A stretch of 64,000 bases of DNA from Haloprofundus halobius (GTDB lineage: Archaea > Halobacteriota > Halobacteria > Halobacteriales > Haloferacaceae): NCBI RefSeq assembly GCF_020097835.1, contig NZ_CP083669.1:1-64000 (forward strand), in the 5' to 3' direction. Numbering within the stretch: position 1 is the first letter of the stretch; every line of letters begins with the position of its first letter. The notes beneath the pieces are model-generated. The model had not been told where the DNA came from. It did not search any database and saw only the letters and a list, made by a program, of their open reading frames with translations. The translations under genes and the position numbers were made by a program. Positions 25,111 through 32,650 of the stretch are shown here, piece after piece.

Positions 25111-25632
25111 TTATCCTTGATCGGTGACCGATCCGTCGTCGGTGTCGTCGTCCTGGTGCGCGTCGGGACCCGTCCGTGGATAGAAGTGGTCCCACGACTG
25201 GACCTGCGTCTCGGAGATAATCTCGGAGCTGTTGATCGTCATTCCCAAGCCTGCCAGTTCGTTGCGGATCTCTTCGATCTCCCTGGCCGTGCCGGCGACG
25301 ACTTCGACGTGGACATTCCGTTCGCCCCCGAGCAAATCGCGGGTGGTCACCACACCGCGAACGTCGAGGATCTGGTCGGCCAGCGAGTCCAGCTCGTTCG
25401 GATCGACCGTGCAGACGAACATGACATGGAGGGGGTAGCCCGCTGCCTCGTAGTTGATCTCGGGGTGGTAGCCCCGGATCACGCCCGTCCCTTCGAGTTT
25501 GTCGAGGCGATTCTGAACCGTCGTGGAGGTCACATCCACCTTCTCGGCGATCTCCGTATTGGTCTGGCGGGCGTCGAGCTGGAGTTGGTGCAAGATGCGC
25601 CGGTCCACGTCGTCGAGTGGGGAGTCGTCCAT
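25111..25632 (-). CDS. Lrp/AsnC-family transcription regulator
   Basis: A 173-residue regulator with the AsnC HTH (LDDVDRRILHQLQLDARQTN, then VDVTSTTVQNRLDKLEGTGV) and a RAM-like domain (YPLHVMFVCTVDPNELDSLA). ATG 25632 is preferred because the fold begins immediately after it; the longer frame adds nine residues only. The C-terminus is a short acidic tail. It is similar in plan to the protein at 22430. Confidence 0.88.
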   Translation of the reverse strand: MDDSPLDDVDRRILHQLQLDARQTNTEIAEKVDVTSTTVQNRLDKLEGTGVIRGYHPEINYEAAGYPLHVMFVCTVDPNELDSLADQILDVRGVVTTRDLLGGERNVHVEVVAGTAREIEEIRNELAGLGMTINSSEIISETQVQSWDHFYPRTGPDAHQDDDTDDGSVTDQG

Positions 25633-25659
25633 ACGATGTCCTTGGACGGGGCGACTCAA

Positions 25660-26340
25660 AAGTCCGCGTGGGCCCCTTCACTAGTAGATTGAAGTAGTCC
25701 AGCGGCACTATTGGAATCCTCAGTAGATGGTAGGTCTCCCCGGCTTCGATGGGAATGACTCGAACCCGTTGTTTCCTGACGCGAACGGGTTCCTCTCGAA
25801 TGAAGATCTTGAGGGAAACTGGCTGTCGTTTTAGACCAGTTGACTAGTCGTCACATTTCGTCATCCATAGGAAAGCTAATACAAGTACTATATTTTCATT
25901 GAAGGTGCAGTTCGAGGAGGATAGAAGCCTCGTCATGCACTTTTCAGGGCCTATATTGTCCGTTTTCGACTGAAATGGGCAAATCCTCCACGAGTCGCAA
26001 CGAACTGCTATCAATTACTGTAATTCGCTGTTGTCTGGTTTCGCCCAAAATATGACACCGATTCTCTCGAATTCGAAACTCTCACCACCTCGTCAAGCAC
26101 AATTATTCCAGACAACCGTGTCTTGAAGTTCGTCGAGGACACCATTACCGTCTGAGAACTGCCCGACGCCCCTCTTGTCCAATCTAAACCCGTTTCGACA
26201 CCCTTTGTACCTCAATAATTGTCCAAAGGAAGGCTAGGGTACACCGGTGCAAACGCCGCTGGCTCTCTCCGGCCGAGGGGCTATCAAACGACAAGTGTCT
26301 ACAGCAAACATATCAGAAGCCGCTCATTGGATGGTAACGC
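25660..26340. other. Noncoding low-GC stretch with IS-end-like relic
   Basis: No gene is supported in these roughly 680 bases. GGCACTATTGGAATCCTCAG at 25704–25723 matches the IS-end-like sequence seen elsewhere in the window. The rest is AT-rich with short broken frames and probably represents decayed mobile-element sequence. It separates the regulator cluster from the accessory region. Confidence 0.5.
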
Positions 26341-26353
26341 GATTCGCGGTGGA

Positions 26354-26382
26354 TTTTCTCACCCCCAAGAGGGGTGAGGGGG
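26354..26382 (+). promoter_or_regulatory. Upstream stem-loop family, copy at 26362
   Basis: A TTTT tract (26354–26357) is followed by CCCCC (26362–26366), loop AAGAGGGGTGA and GGGGG (26378–26382), 25 bases before ATG 26408. It is one of about a dozen such elements in 26–58 kb with different but pairing stems and a GGGTG-like loop core. Confidence 0.6.
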
Positions 26383-26407
26383 CGCAGTGATCGCCCACTC
26401 AACTACC

Positions 26408-26848
26408 ATGTCTTCAGAACACGAGCGACAGCAATCGCAGCTACGTGGCGAACAGATAGGACAATCAAGCGAAGCGCCGTGGGCGGATCTCGAACTGACG
26501 ATTCCCAACGATCGAAGTCAGCTCTCCATCGTCTCCTTCGTCGAGTGTGTCCTCGTGGAACTCACCCACGAGGAGGTCGGTGCGGAGTACGTCTCTGCGA
26601 ACGTGTGGGGAGCAAAGCGAACCCAGTTCATCGCTATCGACGACAACGGGGGAATGTTCCGGAAACGGCACTACGACGATCGACTCGGATGGCACGAATC
26701 GACGGTCAGTCGGCGGGCTGTCCGCGAGGATCTCATCACCCGACTCACCCGGACGTCGTCGCTGACAACTGATCGCAGTCACGACGTGCCAGTCAACAAC
26801 CCAGATACGTTCAGCGTCAAACCGGCTCGAAAGCTCCAGATGCGCTGA
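26408..26848 (+). CDS. Conserved hypothetical protein, 146 residues
   Basis: A soluble acidic protein with a central segment IVSFVECVLVELTHEEVGAE and a beta-rich ECVLVELT/FIAIDDNGGMF region. No family is recognised. ATG 26408 is chosen because the stem-loop element ends 25 bases before it. An inverted repeat (26860–26900) begins 11 bases after its stop. It is probably a single-gene unit of the accessory region. Confidence 0.6.
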   Translation: MSSEHERQQSQLRGEQIGQSSEAPWADLELTIPNDRSQLSIVSFVECVLVELTHEEVGAEYVSANVWGAKRTQFIAIDDNGGMFRKRHYDDRLGWHESTVSRRAVREDLITRLTRTSSLTTDRSHDVPVNNPDTFSVKPARKLQMR

Positions 26849-26859
26849 CCGAACGTGAT

Positions 26860-26900
26860 TTAACCAACAACACGCTTAGCCCGGGCAGACTGTTGGTTAA
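26860..26900. repeat. TTAACCAAC / GTTGGTTAA inverted repeat, copy 2
   Basis: Perfect arms at 26860–26868 and 26892–26900, spacer 23 bases. It lies 11 bases after one stop codon and about 106 bases before the winged-helix/Doc pair. Confidence 0.8.
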
Positions 26901-27006
26901 GGCGGTGCTCCTTTCGAAGCCAACCAGGCGGCACCCAGTACGCCTCACTTGTCGAGGAACTCTTCCTCGAAGTAAGAACGATATTCGTAGCCCCGTAAGA
27001 ACACGT

Positions 27007-27534
27007 ATGCCCGACACAGCGTCCACGGACGGTCCCCCTCCTTTCGACGACCCATTTAGCGAGGACGACGTCGAACAACGCATCTACGGCACCATCCTGC
27101 AGACCCGGGAGCCGACGACGGCAAGCGCGATCGCCGAACGAGCAGAGTGTGACCCGAAGACTGCCCGGAGATACCTCAGCTGGTTCGGAGAACTCGGCAT
27201 CGTCATACGCCATGACGGTCATCCGGCCACCTACAAGCGGAACAACGCGTACTTCGAGTGGCGACGCATCAACCGACTCGCCACAAACCACTCCGTCAAG
27301 GACCTCCAGCAGCACGTTGAGAAGTTGACCACGCACATCGACAGCTATGAAGAGGTCTACGACGCCAAGACGCCAGCGGCCGTCCACGCCGTCGAGGTTG
27401 CCGAAACAAGCGAGAAGCGGACAATTGACAACGTGTGCAGTGATCTCGCTGATTGGGCGACTGCCCACGAGGAGCGAACACGCTACGAACGTGCTCGCCA
27501 ACAACGCGCCAGTACCGACCGCCAAGAGATATAA
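27007..27534 (+). CDS. Winged-helix protein, putative antitoxin of the Doc module
   Basis: A 175-residue protein. Residues 20–80 form a winged helix (EQRIYGTILQTREPTTASAI, then CDPKTARRYLSWFGELGIVI), and residues 95–175 are helical and charged. ATG 27007 is preferred because the domain begins just after it; upstream codons run into the inverted repeat. The Doc toxin gene starts 62 bases after its stop. This suggests a toxin–antitoxin pair in which a winged-helix protein replaces the usual Phd antitoxin. The pairing is inferred from context. Confidence 0.65.
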   Translation: MPDTASTDGPPPFDDPFSEDDVEQRIYGTILQTREPTTASAIAERAECDPKTARRYLSWFGELGIVIRHDGHPATYKRNNAYFEWRRINRLATNHSVKDLQQHVEKLTTHIDSYEEVYDAKTPAAVHAVEVAETSEKRTIDNVCSDLADWATAHEERTRYERARQQRASTDRQEI

Positions 27535-27596
27535 CATACAGCGAGCGACGCTGCAAGGAAGAAACGACTATTGGCTAGCGTGAGAGAGTCGCAAAT

Positions 27597-27995
27597 GTGA
27601 CTGACGACGTCGCGTATCCTTCGGTCGAGCTCATTCTCGATCTCCACGAGCAGATCGTTGAGGAGGGCGACGCCACAGAACCCGGAATTCGGTCGGAGGA
27701 TGCGATCGAATCTGCAGTGCAGTACGTCTCTGAAGGCTACTTTGGGGAGGTTCCACAGACACTGCATGAAAAAGCGGTACATCTGATGCGTCTTCTCGTT
27801 GCAGATCATCCCTTTGTCGACGGAAACAAGCGGACTGCACTCCGAACGGTGGTTGTCTTCTACATGCTGAACGGACACACGTTTGATTACGGCGACGAAA
27901 TTCGGGCCCTACTGCATCGCTTTGCGACCGATGAAGCCGCCGTCGACACTGAGACCGCAGTGATCTACTTCCGAGCGTGTGCTCGTCGCAACTGA
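27597..27995 (+). CDS. doc: Doc-type toxin (Fic fold)
   Basis: A 132-residue Doc-family protein. The core motif HPFVDGNKRTA (about residues 71–81) has the histidine, aspartate, asparagine and lysine/arginine of Doc kinases. Helices on both sides match family length. Doc phosphorylates EF-Tu in bacteria, so an archaeal target such as aEF1A is possible but unproven. The start at 27597 is a GTG. A winged-helix gene precedes it and a 63-residue helical gene follows 12 bases later. Confidence 0.88.
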   Translation: MTDDVAYPSVELILDLHEQIVEEGDATEPGIRSEDAIESAVQYVSEGYFGEVPQTLHEKAVHLMRLLVADHPFVDGNKRTALRTVVVFYMLNGHTFDYGDEIRALLHRFATDEAAVDTETAVIYFRACARRN

Positions 27996-28007
27996 TAAAG
28001 GGACACA

Positions 28008-28199
28008 ATGAGTAACTTCGATACAGAGATGGCGTCCAGCACCGATTCCTCGGCGACGGTCGACGAAGAAGTCCGCCGACTGTACGAGCGGTATCAGGCG
28101 GCCGAGAGCGACGCTGAACGCCACCAGATCGCCCTCGAGATGGGGGAACTTGACGGACGCCGCCACGCGGAGATCTACGCCGCGCTCGAAGACGAGTGA
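28008..28199 (+). CDS. Small helical acidic protein, 63 residues
   Basis: Starts 12 bases after the Doc stop. The sequence is almost entirely helical and charged (VDEEVRRLYERYQAAESDAE). It could belong to the toxin module, for example as an antitoxin, or be a separate small protein. No family is recognised. Confidence 0.55.
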   Translation: MSNFDTEMASSTDSSATVDEEVRRLYERYQAAESDAERHQIALEMGELDGRRHAEIYAALEDE

Positions 28200-28369
28200 G
28201 TCAACAGGCTCTCAGCGGCTCCTTAGCTATTGACGACCGCTTTGCTATCCAGTGACGATGCATCGTGGTTAACCGACCATCACGACGTGCTGACGCTTGT
28301 TGTCGGCGGAATCGAAGACCGGATCACGGCCCTCTGGAGCGAGTAAGGGCCGCGGTCTCGCGTGGAGTG

Positions 28370-28398
28370 TTTATCCGCGCCAGAAGGCGTGCAGCGCG
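28370..28398 (+). promoter_or_regulatory. Upstream stem-loop family, copy at 28376
   Basis: TTTAT (28370–28374), then stem CGCGC (28376–28380), loop CAGAAGGCGTGCA and GCGCG (28394–28398), 26 bases before ATG 28425. The layout is the same as the copy at 26362, but the stem sequence is different and still pairs. Confidence 0.55.
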
Positions 28399-28424
28399 CG
28401 ACAACGTGCGCAGCGTGATTCACC

Positions 28425-28715
28425 ATGGATAATCCCGATTCACATGACGACACGAGTGCCGACTATGAACAGTTCGAGACTGAGCTCCTCGCACAGGACC
28501 GCGACGTCACCGGCGTCAACACGGCGGACATCGACGACACGACGGCCCAGAGCCAGATCAACGAGCTCCTCGACGCGGACGTCGTCACTCCAGTTCCCGA
28601 GGACCGCGTTCTCGTTCACGAACCGAGTGGTACTGCGTTCGACTCACCGACGCAGCTAGCCGTCTTCCACCGTGGCTGGACGGCCGCCTGCGATGCCGAC
28701 GAGGAGGCCGAGTAA
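28425..28715 (+). CDS. Conserved hypothetical protein, 96 residues
   Basis: A small acidic soluble protein (DYEQFETELLAQDRDVTGVN, later FDSPTQLAVFHRGWTAA). No family is recognised. It shares one base with the following zinc-ribbon gene (TAATG), so the two form an operon. A TTTAT box and stem-loop lie upstream. Confidence 0.6.
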   Translation: MDNPDSHDDTSADYEQFETELLAQDRDVTGVNTADIDDTTAQSQINELLDADVVTPVPEDRVLVHEPSGTAFDSPTQLAVFHRGWTAACDADEEAE

Positions 28716-29041
28716 TGCAGCAGACGCTCACGGGGTGTGCATTCTGCGACACTCCGCCCGGCGCCGAGGCTGGCGAGGCGCATACGTGGGGTCAGGATGA
28801 TCGGGTTACTCACCCCATCTGCGTCGACTGTGCGATCCAGTCGGGGCCGGATCCCGACGAGCGCGATCACTACGCCTGCGACGGGTGTGGACTCGTCGTC
28901 GACGCGCTTGCAGCGCTGACGCGGTTCCGCGTGGAACTGGGGCATCTCGAAGGCCCGTTGCAACTGTGCGAGCACTGTAGTCCAGGGGGGCTCGCAACGT
29001 ACTGGACACGTGATCTCAAGGAGCATCTCGTGGCCGAGTGA
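28715..29041 (+). CDS. Zinc-ribbon protein with three CxxC pairs
   Basis: A 108-residue protein with CAFC (8–11), CVDC (36–39), CDGC (55–58) and CEHC (85–88), arranged as two zinc ribbons. This plan is frequent in haloarchaeal plasmid proteins of unknown role, which may bind nucleic acid or protein. It overlaps the previous stop by one base. Confidence 0.68.
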   Translation: MQQTLTGCAFCDTPPGAEAGEAHTWGQDDRVTHPICVDCAIQSGPDPDERDHYACDGCGLVVDALAALTRFRVELGHLEGPLQLCEHCSPGGLATYWTRDLKEHLVAE

Positions 29042-29056
29042 CGGTCGGCCGAGTGA

Positions 29057-29110
29057 GGCTCACATCGTACACACGAAAACGGCTAAGTGCATTGGCTCAC
29101 ATTGTACACA
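29057..29110. promoter_or_regulatory. Paired 17-bp direct repeats, probable RHH operator
   Basis: GGCTCACATCGTACACA (29057–29073) and GGCTCACATTGTACACA (29094–29110) differ at one base, and the second ends 2 bases before the antitoxin ATG. Their position suggests autoregulation by the ribbon–helix–helix antitoxin. Confidence 0.65.
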
Positions 29111-29112
29111 TC

Positions 29113-29415
29113 ATGAGCACCGATAAGAAGCGCGTGCAGTTTCGGGCCCCCAATCGGCTCATCGACCGCGCCGACGCACTGGCCGCAGTCCTCGGGGAAG
29201 ACCGAACAGACGTCCTCGTGACCGCGCTTCGAGAGTACCTCCAAGACGCCGCTCACGACGACGCACTCACCCAGGAGATCGCCGCCGCCTATTACGACGA
29301 CGAGATCACCTTCGAGGAACTCAAAGCACTCGTCGGCGCCGAAGAGGCAGCAAACCTCCGAGTGTTGAAACAGCAGCTGGACGAGGACTTCATCGACGAA
29401 GTCGCCGACGCATAG
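29113..29415 (+). CDS. RHH antitoxin (module 1)
   Basis: A 100-residue protein with a ribbon–helix–helix N-terminus (KKRVQFRAPNRLIDRADALA, then EDRTDVLVTALREYLQD) and a helical toxin-binding tail. ATG 29113 follows the second operator repeat directly; the longer frame would put the operator inside the gene. The PIN toxin starts immediately after its stop. It is paralogous to the antitoxin at 30389 (shared plan RVHF/RVQF…LVDRLDA/LIDRADA…DRTDLLV/DRTDVLV). Confidence 0.85.
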   Translation: MSTDKKRVQFRAPNRLIDRADALAAVLGEDRTDVLVTALREYLQDAAHDDALTQEIAAAYYDDEITFEELKALVGAEEAANLRVLKQQLDEDFIDEVADA

Positions 29416-29928
29416 ATGCCGCGGCTCATTGCAGACGCCTCAGCCCTCGTGAGTCTCGGAATCGTTACTGACGACGACCCCGATCCACTCGCACTCTGTC
29501 TCTCCCGGTACGAGGTCGTCGTCCCAACAGCGGTCATCGATGAACTCCAAGAGATCGCCTCCTACGATGACGTCCATGGACACGCCGCATCCGCCGTACT
29601 CGACCAAGCGGGGTCATTCACGACACATTCGGTCGACCTCGATGCCGAGTTCCCCCTCGATGACGGTGAGAACGCGGCGGTCACGCTCGCGAACGATCTC
29701 GATGCTGCGCTCTTCCTCTGTGACGAGTTCAACCAACTTGGCTTGATCCACGCCTCACTCGCTGATACCCGGCTCGTCACGACACCGACGCTACTCTCGG
29801 TTCTCGTTCGAACTGAACACCTATCAGCTGCCGATGCGCGGCTGCTCCTCGATGAGATTAGTAACGCCCGTAGCTGGGGCGCGAACAGTTACGTGCAGCG
29901 AGCTCGCTCATTGCTCGAAGAGCCCTAA
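29416..29928 (+). CDS. PIN-domain toxin (module 1)
   Basis: A 170-residue PIN-domain protein with acidic residues in the family positions: LIADASALVSL (D7), VIDELQEIA, DDGENAAVTLA and FLCDEFNQLG. PIN toxins are Mg2+-dependent RNases that cleave tRNA, rRNA or mRNA. It directly follows its RHH antitoxin gene with no spacing, so translation is coupled. It resembles the toxin at 30754. Confidence 0.85.
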   Translation: MPRLIADASALVSLGIVTDDDPDPLALCLSRYEVVVPTAVIDELQEIASYDDVHGHAASAVLDQAGSFTTHSVDLDAEFPLDDGENAAVTLANDLDAALFLCDEFNQLGLIHASLADTRLVTTPTLLSVLVRTEHLSAADARLLLDEISNARSWGANSYVQRARSLLEEP

Positions 29929-29959
29929 CACCGAGGAAGACACTTCGAAGTGAACAGAA

Positions 29960-30289
29960 ATGCCCGATAACGACGCTCTCTACGACGTTCGTGAACGAAC
30001 GAAGAATCCCGAGCACGCATCAGTTGACGACGTGGTCGAACTCGTCCTCGAACGCACACAGCATCCCCGGACGGAGCACCGGGACGCGCATCTCGACGAG
30101 ATGATGGCTACTGTCGTCGATAGGTATGGGACCGACCCCGTCCGAACCGTTATCCATCGCGTCCTCGTCGACCACTACCTCTTTCGGACTGCCACGCACG
30201 ACCTTGCAGTACGTACCGTCGACGGTGTTCGTATCGGGACAACAGCCGGCCAGTTCCTTACAGAACTGAACGAACAGAGCGACGGCTGA
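29960..30289 (+). CDS. Conserved hypothetical protein between the two toxin modules
   Basis: A 109-residue, mostly helical protein (VDDVVELVLERTQHPRTEHR, then MMATVVDRYGTDPVRTVIHR). No family is recognised. It starts 31 bases after the first PIN gene and ends 99 bases before the second antitoxin. It could be a third component of module 1 or an unrelated passenger. Confidence 0.58.
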   Translation: MPDNDALYDVRERTKNPEHASVDDVVELVLERTQHPRTEHRDAHLDEMMATVVDRYGTDPVRTVIHRVLVDHYLFRTATHDLAVRTVDGVRIGTTAGQFLTELNEQSDG

Positions 30290-30363
30290 GACGGACGTGA
30301 GGGTTTCCTGTCCTACGGGGCGTCGATGTGCAAGCTCTGTGCATACACCGAAACCGTTATGCA

Positions 30364-30388
30364 TCTATGTGCAGAACTTACACATAGA
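30364..30388. promoter_or_regulatory. 8-bp palindromic operator next to antitoxin start
   Basis: TCTATGTG (30364–30371) and CACATAGA (30381–30388) form perfect arms around CAGAACTTA. The second arm ends on the base before ATG 30389. A GTGCATACAC-like half-site lies further upstream (near 30338). This is a probable autoregulatory site for the RHH antitoxin, different in sequence from the operator of module 1. Confidence 0.68.
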
Positions 30389-30757
30389 ATGAGCGCAAGC
30401 GATGACCCACGACGGGTCCATTTCCAGTCCCCGGAATACCTCGTCGACCGGTTGGATGCGATCGCGGAGCTCTTCGACAAGGATCGGACGGATCTCCTCG
30501 TCGAGGCCATCCGCGAGTATATCGAGGACACTGCCGACAGCGAGACCTTCCAAGAGTTGGTCGCGACGAAGTACTACGACGGCCAACTCGAGTTCGAGAC
30601 AGTCAAGCAGTTGGTCGGCGCCGAGACGGCCCAGCGGCTCCGTCTCCTCAAAGCGGACCTCGAGGACGAGCCACTCGATCTCGCTGCCCCCGACGACGTC
30701 GACGTCTACGAAGGGGATGTGACGACAGTCGAGACCGCGGCCGACGATGATCGATGA
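30389..30757 (+). CDS. RHH antitoxin (module 2)
   Basis: A 122-residue protein with an RHH N-terminus (RRVHFQSPEYLVDRLDAIAE, then DRTDLLVEAIREYIEDTADS), a middle helix and an acidic tail that probably binds the toxin. ATG 30389 is selected because it abuts the palindromic operator. It overlaps the PIN gene by 4 bases. Paralogue of the 29113 product. Confidence 0.85.
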   Translation: MSASDDPRRVHFQSPEYLVDRLDAIAELFDKDRTDLLVEAIREYIEDTADSETFQELVATKYYDGQLEFETVKQLVGAETAQRLRLLKADLEDEPLDLAAPDDVDVYEGDVTTVETAADDDR

Positions 30758-31323
30758 GCGGCCAACGACTGCAAACGGTCGTCGCTGACACGAGCGCCCT
30801 CGTCAGTCTCGCCGTGCCCCGTGCAGATGCAACGGTCGGTACCGATATCCCAGACCCGTTCCAGCACCTGCTCACCTCCTGTGATGTGTTCGTCCCCCCA
30901 GAAGTGGTCGCAGAACTTCGCGATATCACGCAATATCAGGATATCCACGCCGCTGCGGCGAGTAATGTCCTCGCAGCCCGTAACCACTACACGGTCGAAG
31001 ATCCCTACGAGCGCGGCGGGGCGCCGGACTCCCGGCCGACGTTCGGCCTCGACGACGGCGAAACCGATGGGATCGTCCTCGCGAACGCGCTCGACGTAGA
31101 CGGGTTTCTCACCGACGAGTTCGGTGGGACGAACTTCCCACTGATTCACGCCGTGCTACAGGGCCCACGAATTGTCCCGACACCGCGGCTCATCGTGGAT
31201 TACGCTCGGAACGGGTATCTGAGCCACGAGGCAGCTCGAACGCTACTCACGACGATCAGCCCGCATCGAAGCTGGGAAAACAGCCCATACGTCGCTCAGT
31301 TAGTTGCGCTTCTGGAAGAGTAG
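30754..31323 (+). CDS. PIN-domain toxin (module 2)
   Basis: A 189-residue PIN-domain protein: VVADTSALVSLAVP (first Asp), EVVAELRDIT, FGLDDGETDGIVLA and GFLTDEFGGTNFPLI give the acidic metal-binding set. Overlaps its antitoxin by 4 bases. It is slightly longer than the module 1 toxin but clearly of the same origin. It is likely an RNase neutralised by the upstream RHH protein. Confidence 0.86.
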   Translation: MSGQRLQTVVADTSALVSLAVPRADATVGTDIPDPFQHLLTSCDVFVPPEVVAELRDITQYQDIHAAAASNVLAARNHYTVEDPYERGGAPDSRPTFGLDDGETDGIVLANALDVDGFLTDEFGGTNFPLIHAVLQGPRIVPTPRLIVDYARNGYLSHEAARTLLTTISPHRSWENSPYVAQLVALLEE

Positions 31324-31325
31324 GG

Positions 31326-31586
31326 TCACGCAGCTTCGAGATCACGAGCGTCGAGGTCGCCGGCGAGATATTGTTCTCCTTGGCGAGTGATGTCGTAGAC
31401 GCCGTTGCCGAGGTGGATGACGAGGCCGTAATTGACGAGCGTCTTGCAGCGGGCGTTGATGTGTTGCCGGGAAAAACGCACACGGTCGCTGTCAGCCATT
31501 TCCTTCGGGGTGTCGGGTCCGTCCTCAGAAAGATGCTCCAGAATGCGGTCATCGGCGCGAGACATCCAGTCGGCGTCGAAGCGCAT
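31326..31586 (-). CDS. PhiH1 repressor-like winged-helix protein
   Basis: An 86-residue winged-helix protein of the haloarchaeal phage phiH1 repressor type: WMSRADDRILEHLSEDGPDT, then VRFSRQHINARCKTLVNYGL and a short wing HLGNGVYDITRQG. Such proteins are common on haloarchaeal mobile elements. It is convergent with the second PIN gene, with 2 bases between the stops. Confidence 0.82.
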   Translation of the reverse strand: MRFDADWMSRADDRILEHLSEDGPDTPKEMADSDRVRFSRQHINARCKTLVNYGLVIHLGNGVYDITRQGEQYLAGDLDARDLEAA

Positions 31587-31707
31587 AATCGCTTCTGATT
31601 GCGCCGAAACTATCCCACACGCGCTAAGTCAACTGTAGATGCTTCAAGCAACTGTGGTTGACTCCACACCCTTTAAACGCTAGTCGTCCTAAGCGCCGGA
31701 CGTAGAA

Positions 31708-31968
31708 ATGGATCGCTCACCAACGAGTGGGTCCGGGGCATCGTCAGACCTCTTGGTCGACATCATCGAGACACTCGAAACCTGTGGGCTGGGTCGGGAT
31801 GAGTATCAGCTCCATAATTCCGTCGACGTCGAGGCGCTCGAACAGTTGGTTGCTTCGTCTGATGATGATATCGCTGTCCAGTTCACCGTCGAGGGGATTC
31901 AACTCGATGTATCACCGGAAGGGGTGGACGTCGTCGTCGAGGATCAACCAGATACAGGCAGTAAGTAA
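31708..31968 (+). CDS. HalOD1-like output-domain protein
   Basis: An 86-residue protein with the HalOD1 pattern (LLVDIIETLETCGLGRDEYQ, then VDVEALEQLVASSDDDIAVQ and a final beta segment IQLDVSPEGVDVVVE). The N-terminal tail is Ser/Gly-rich. It has its own upstream region, with TTTAAACG near 31673, and no operon partner. Confidence 0.75.
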   Translation: MDRSPTSGSGASSDLLVDIIETLETCGLGRDEYQLHNSVDVEALEQLVASSDDDIAVQFTVEGIQLDVSPEGVDVVVEDQPDTGSK

Positions 31969-32650
31969 CGCTTCCCGTCGTGGAGGCGCATATCATCCTT
32001 GAAAGCCCTCGCCCGCTCGGCATCCCGCGACCCACGCTGCGCGCCTCGTGCCTGCGGTGCTTGCGGGGTCGGGGGACGACCGAGGCGGCCTCGCCCTTTC
32101 TGAATCCGCCAGGGCTGTAGATGGCCCACCGAGCGACGTGGCCGGCTGGACAGGTGTGTACGTGACGGCCCGCCCCGCTCGCCGCTGCCGCCCTCCGCGT
32201 CGCTCGCGACCGACCATTCCGGGCGTGCGGGCGCTCTCCGCACCGCCCGCGCCCGTTCCGGGCTAAAATGAATCTGGTCTCGACGCCAGCGGGTATCCCC
32301 GTCGGTTGCGCCCCTTGCGGGCTTTCGCGTTCCAGCGCTTTGTGCCGCCTGCGCTGTCGCGCGCCACACCGCGGCGCGCGTTCTCGGCGACAGTCGCCCT
32401 GGACACGGACCCGCGTATCGGGCCGGACACGAACGGGCATATCCCGCTGGCCGCTCGCTCCGGGCGGGTCGGCGCGCGGTGCTGGTTGGGTGGCCTCCCT
32501 GAGGCGCGCTCTCGCTCGCGCCCGGTAGGGCGCTCGCGAAGGCGCGAGCGAGAGCGCGCAGATGGTTCTATCGGTCGTTGTCGTCGGAAAACCGCGATGT
32601 AGCAGCATCGCGGTGTCGGGCGCTGAGCGCCTTCGGAGCTAGGTACTCCA
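31969..32650. other. GC-rich noncoding block with a perfect 19-bp hairpin
   Basis: About 680 bases of very GC-rich, structured sequence without a credible gene; the open frames here are Arg/Pro-rich on both strands, as expected from composition alone. At 32504–32522 and 32541–32559 lies a perfect 19-bp inverted repeat with an 18-base loop. The block ends just before the RPA-like gene. It may be a structured RNA, a long 5' leader or a single-strand replication site; none is proven. Confidence 0.55.
32504..32559. repeat. Perfect 19-bp inverted repeat
   Basis: GCGCGCTCTCGCTCGCGCC (32504–32522) pairs with its exact complement at 32541–32559 around an 18-base loop. It lies about 90 bases upstream of the RPA-like gene. 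Confidence 0.85.

Noticed and set aside
28230-28346. 38-residue frame (TTG start) ending GGIEDRITALWSE
   Set aside because: The composition looks coding, but there is no good start codon or promoter; it may be a gene remnant, too weak to list as a gene.
31883-32602. Several Arg/Ala-rich frames in the GC-rich block
   Set aside because: Frames are open on both strands because stops are rare in GC-rich DNA; residue composition is unlike haloarchaeal acidic proteins.
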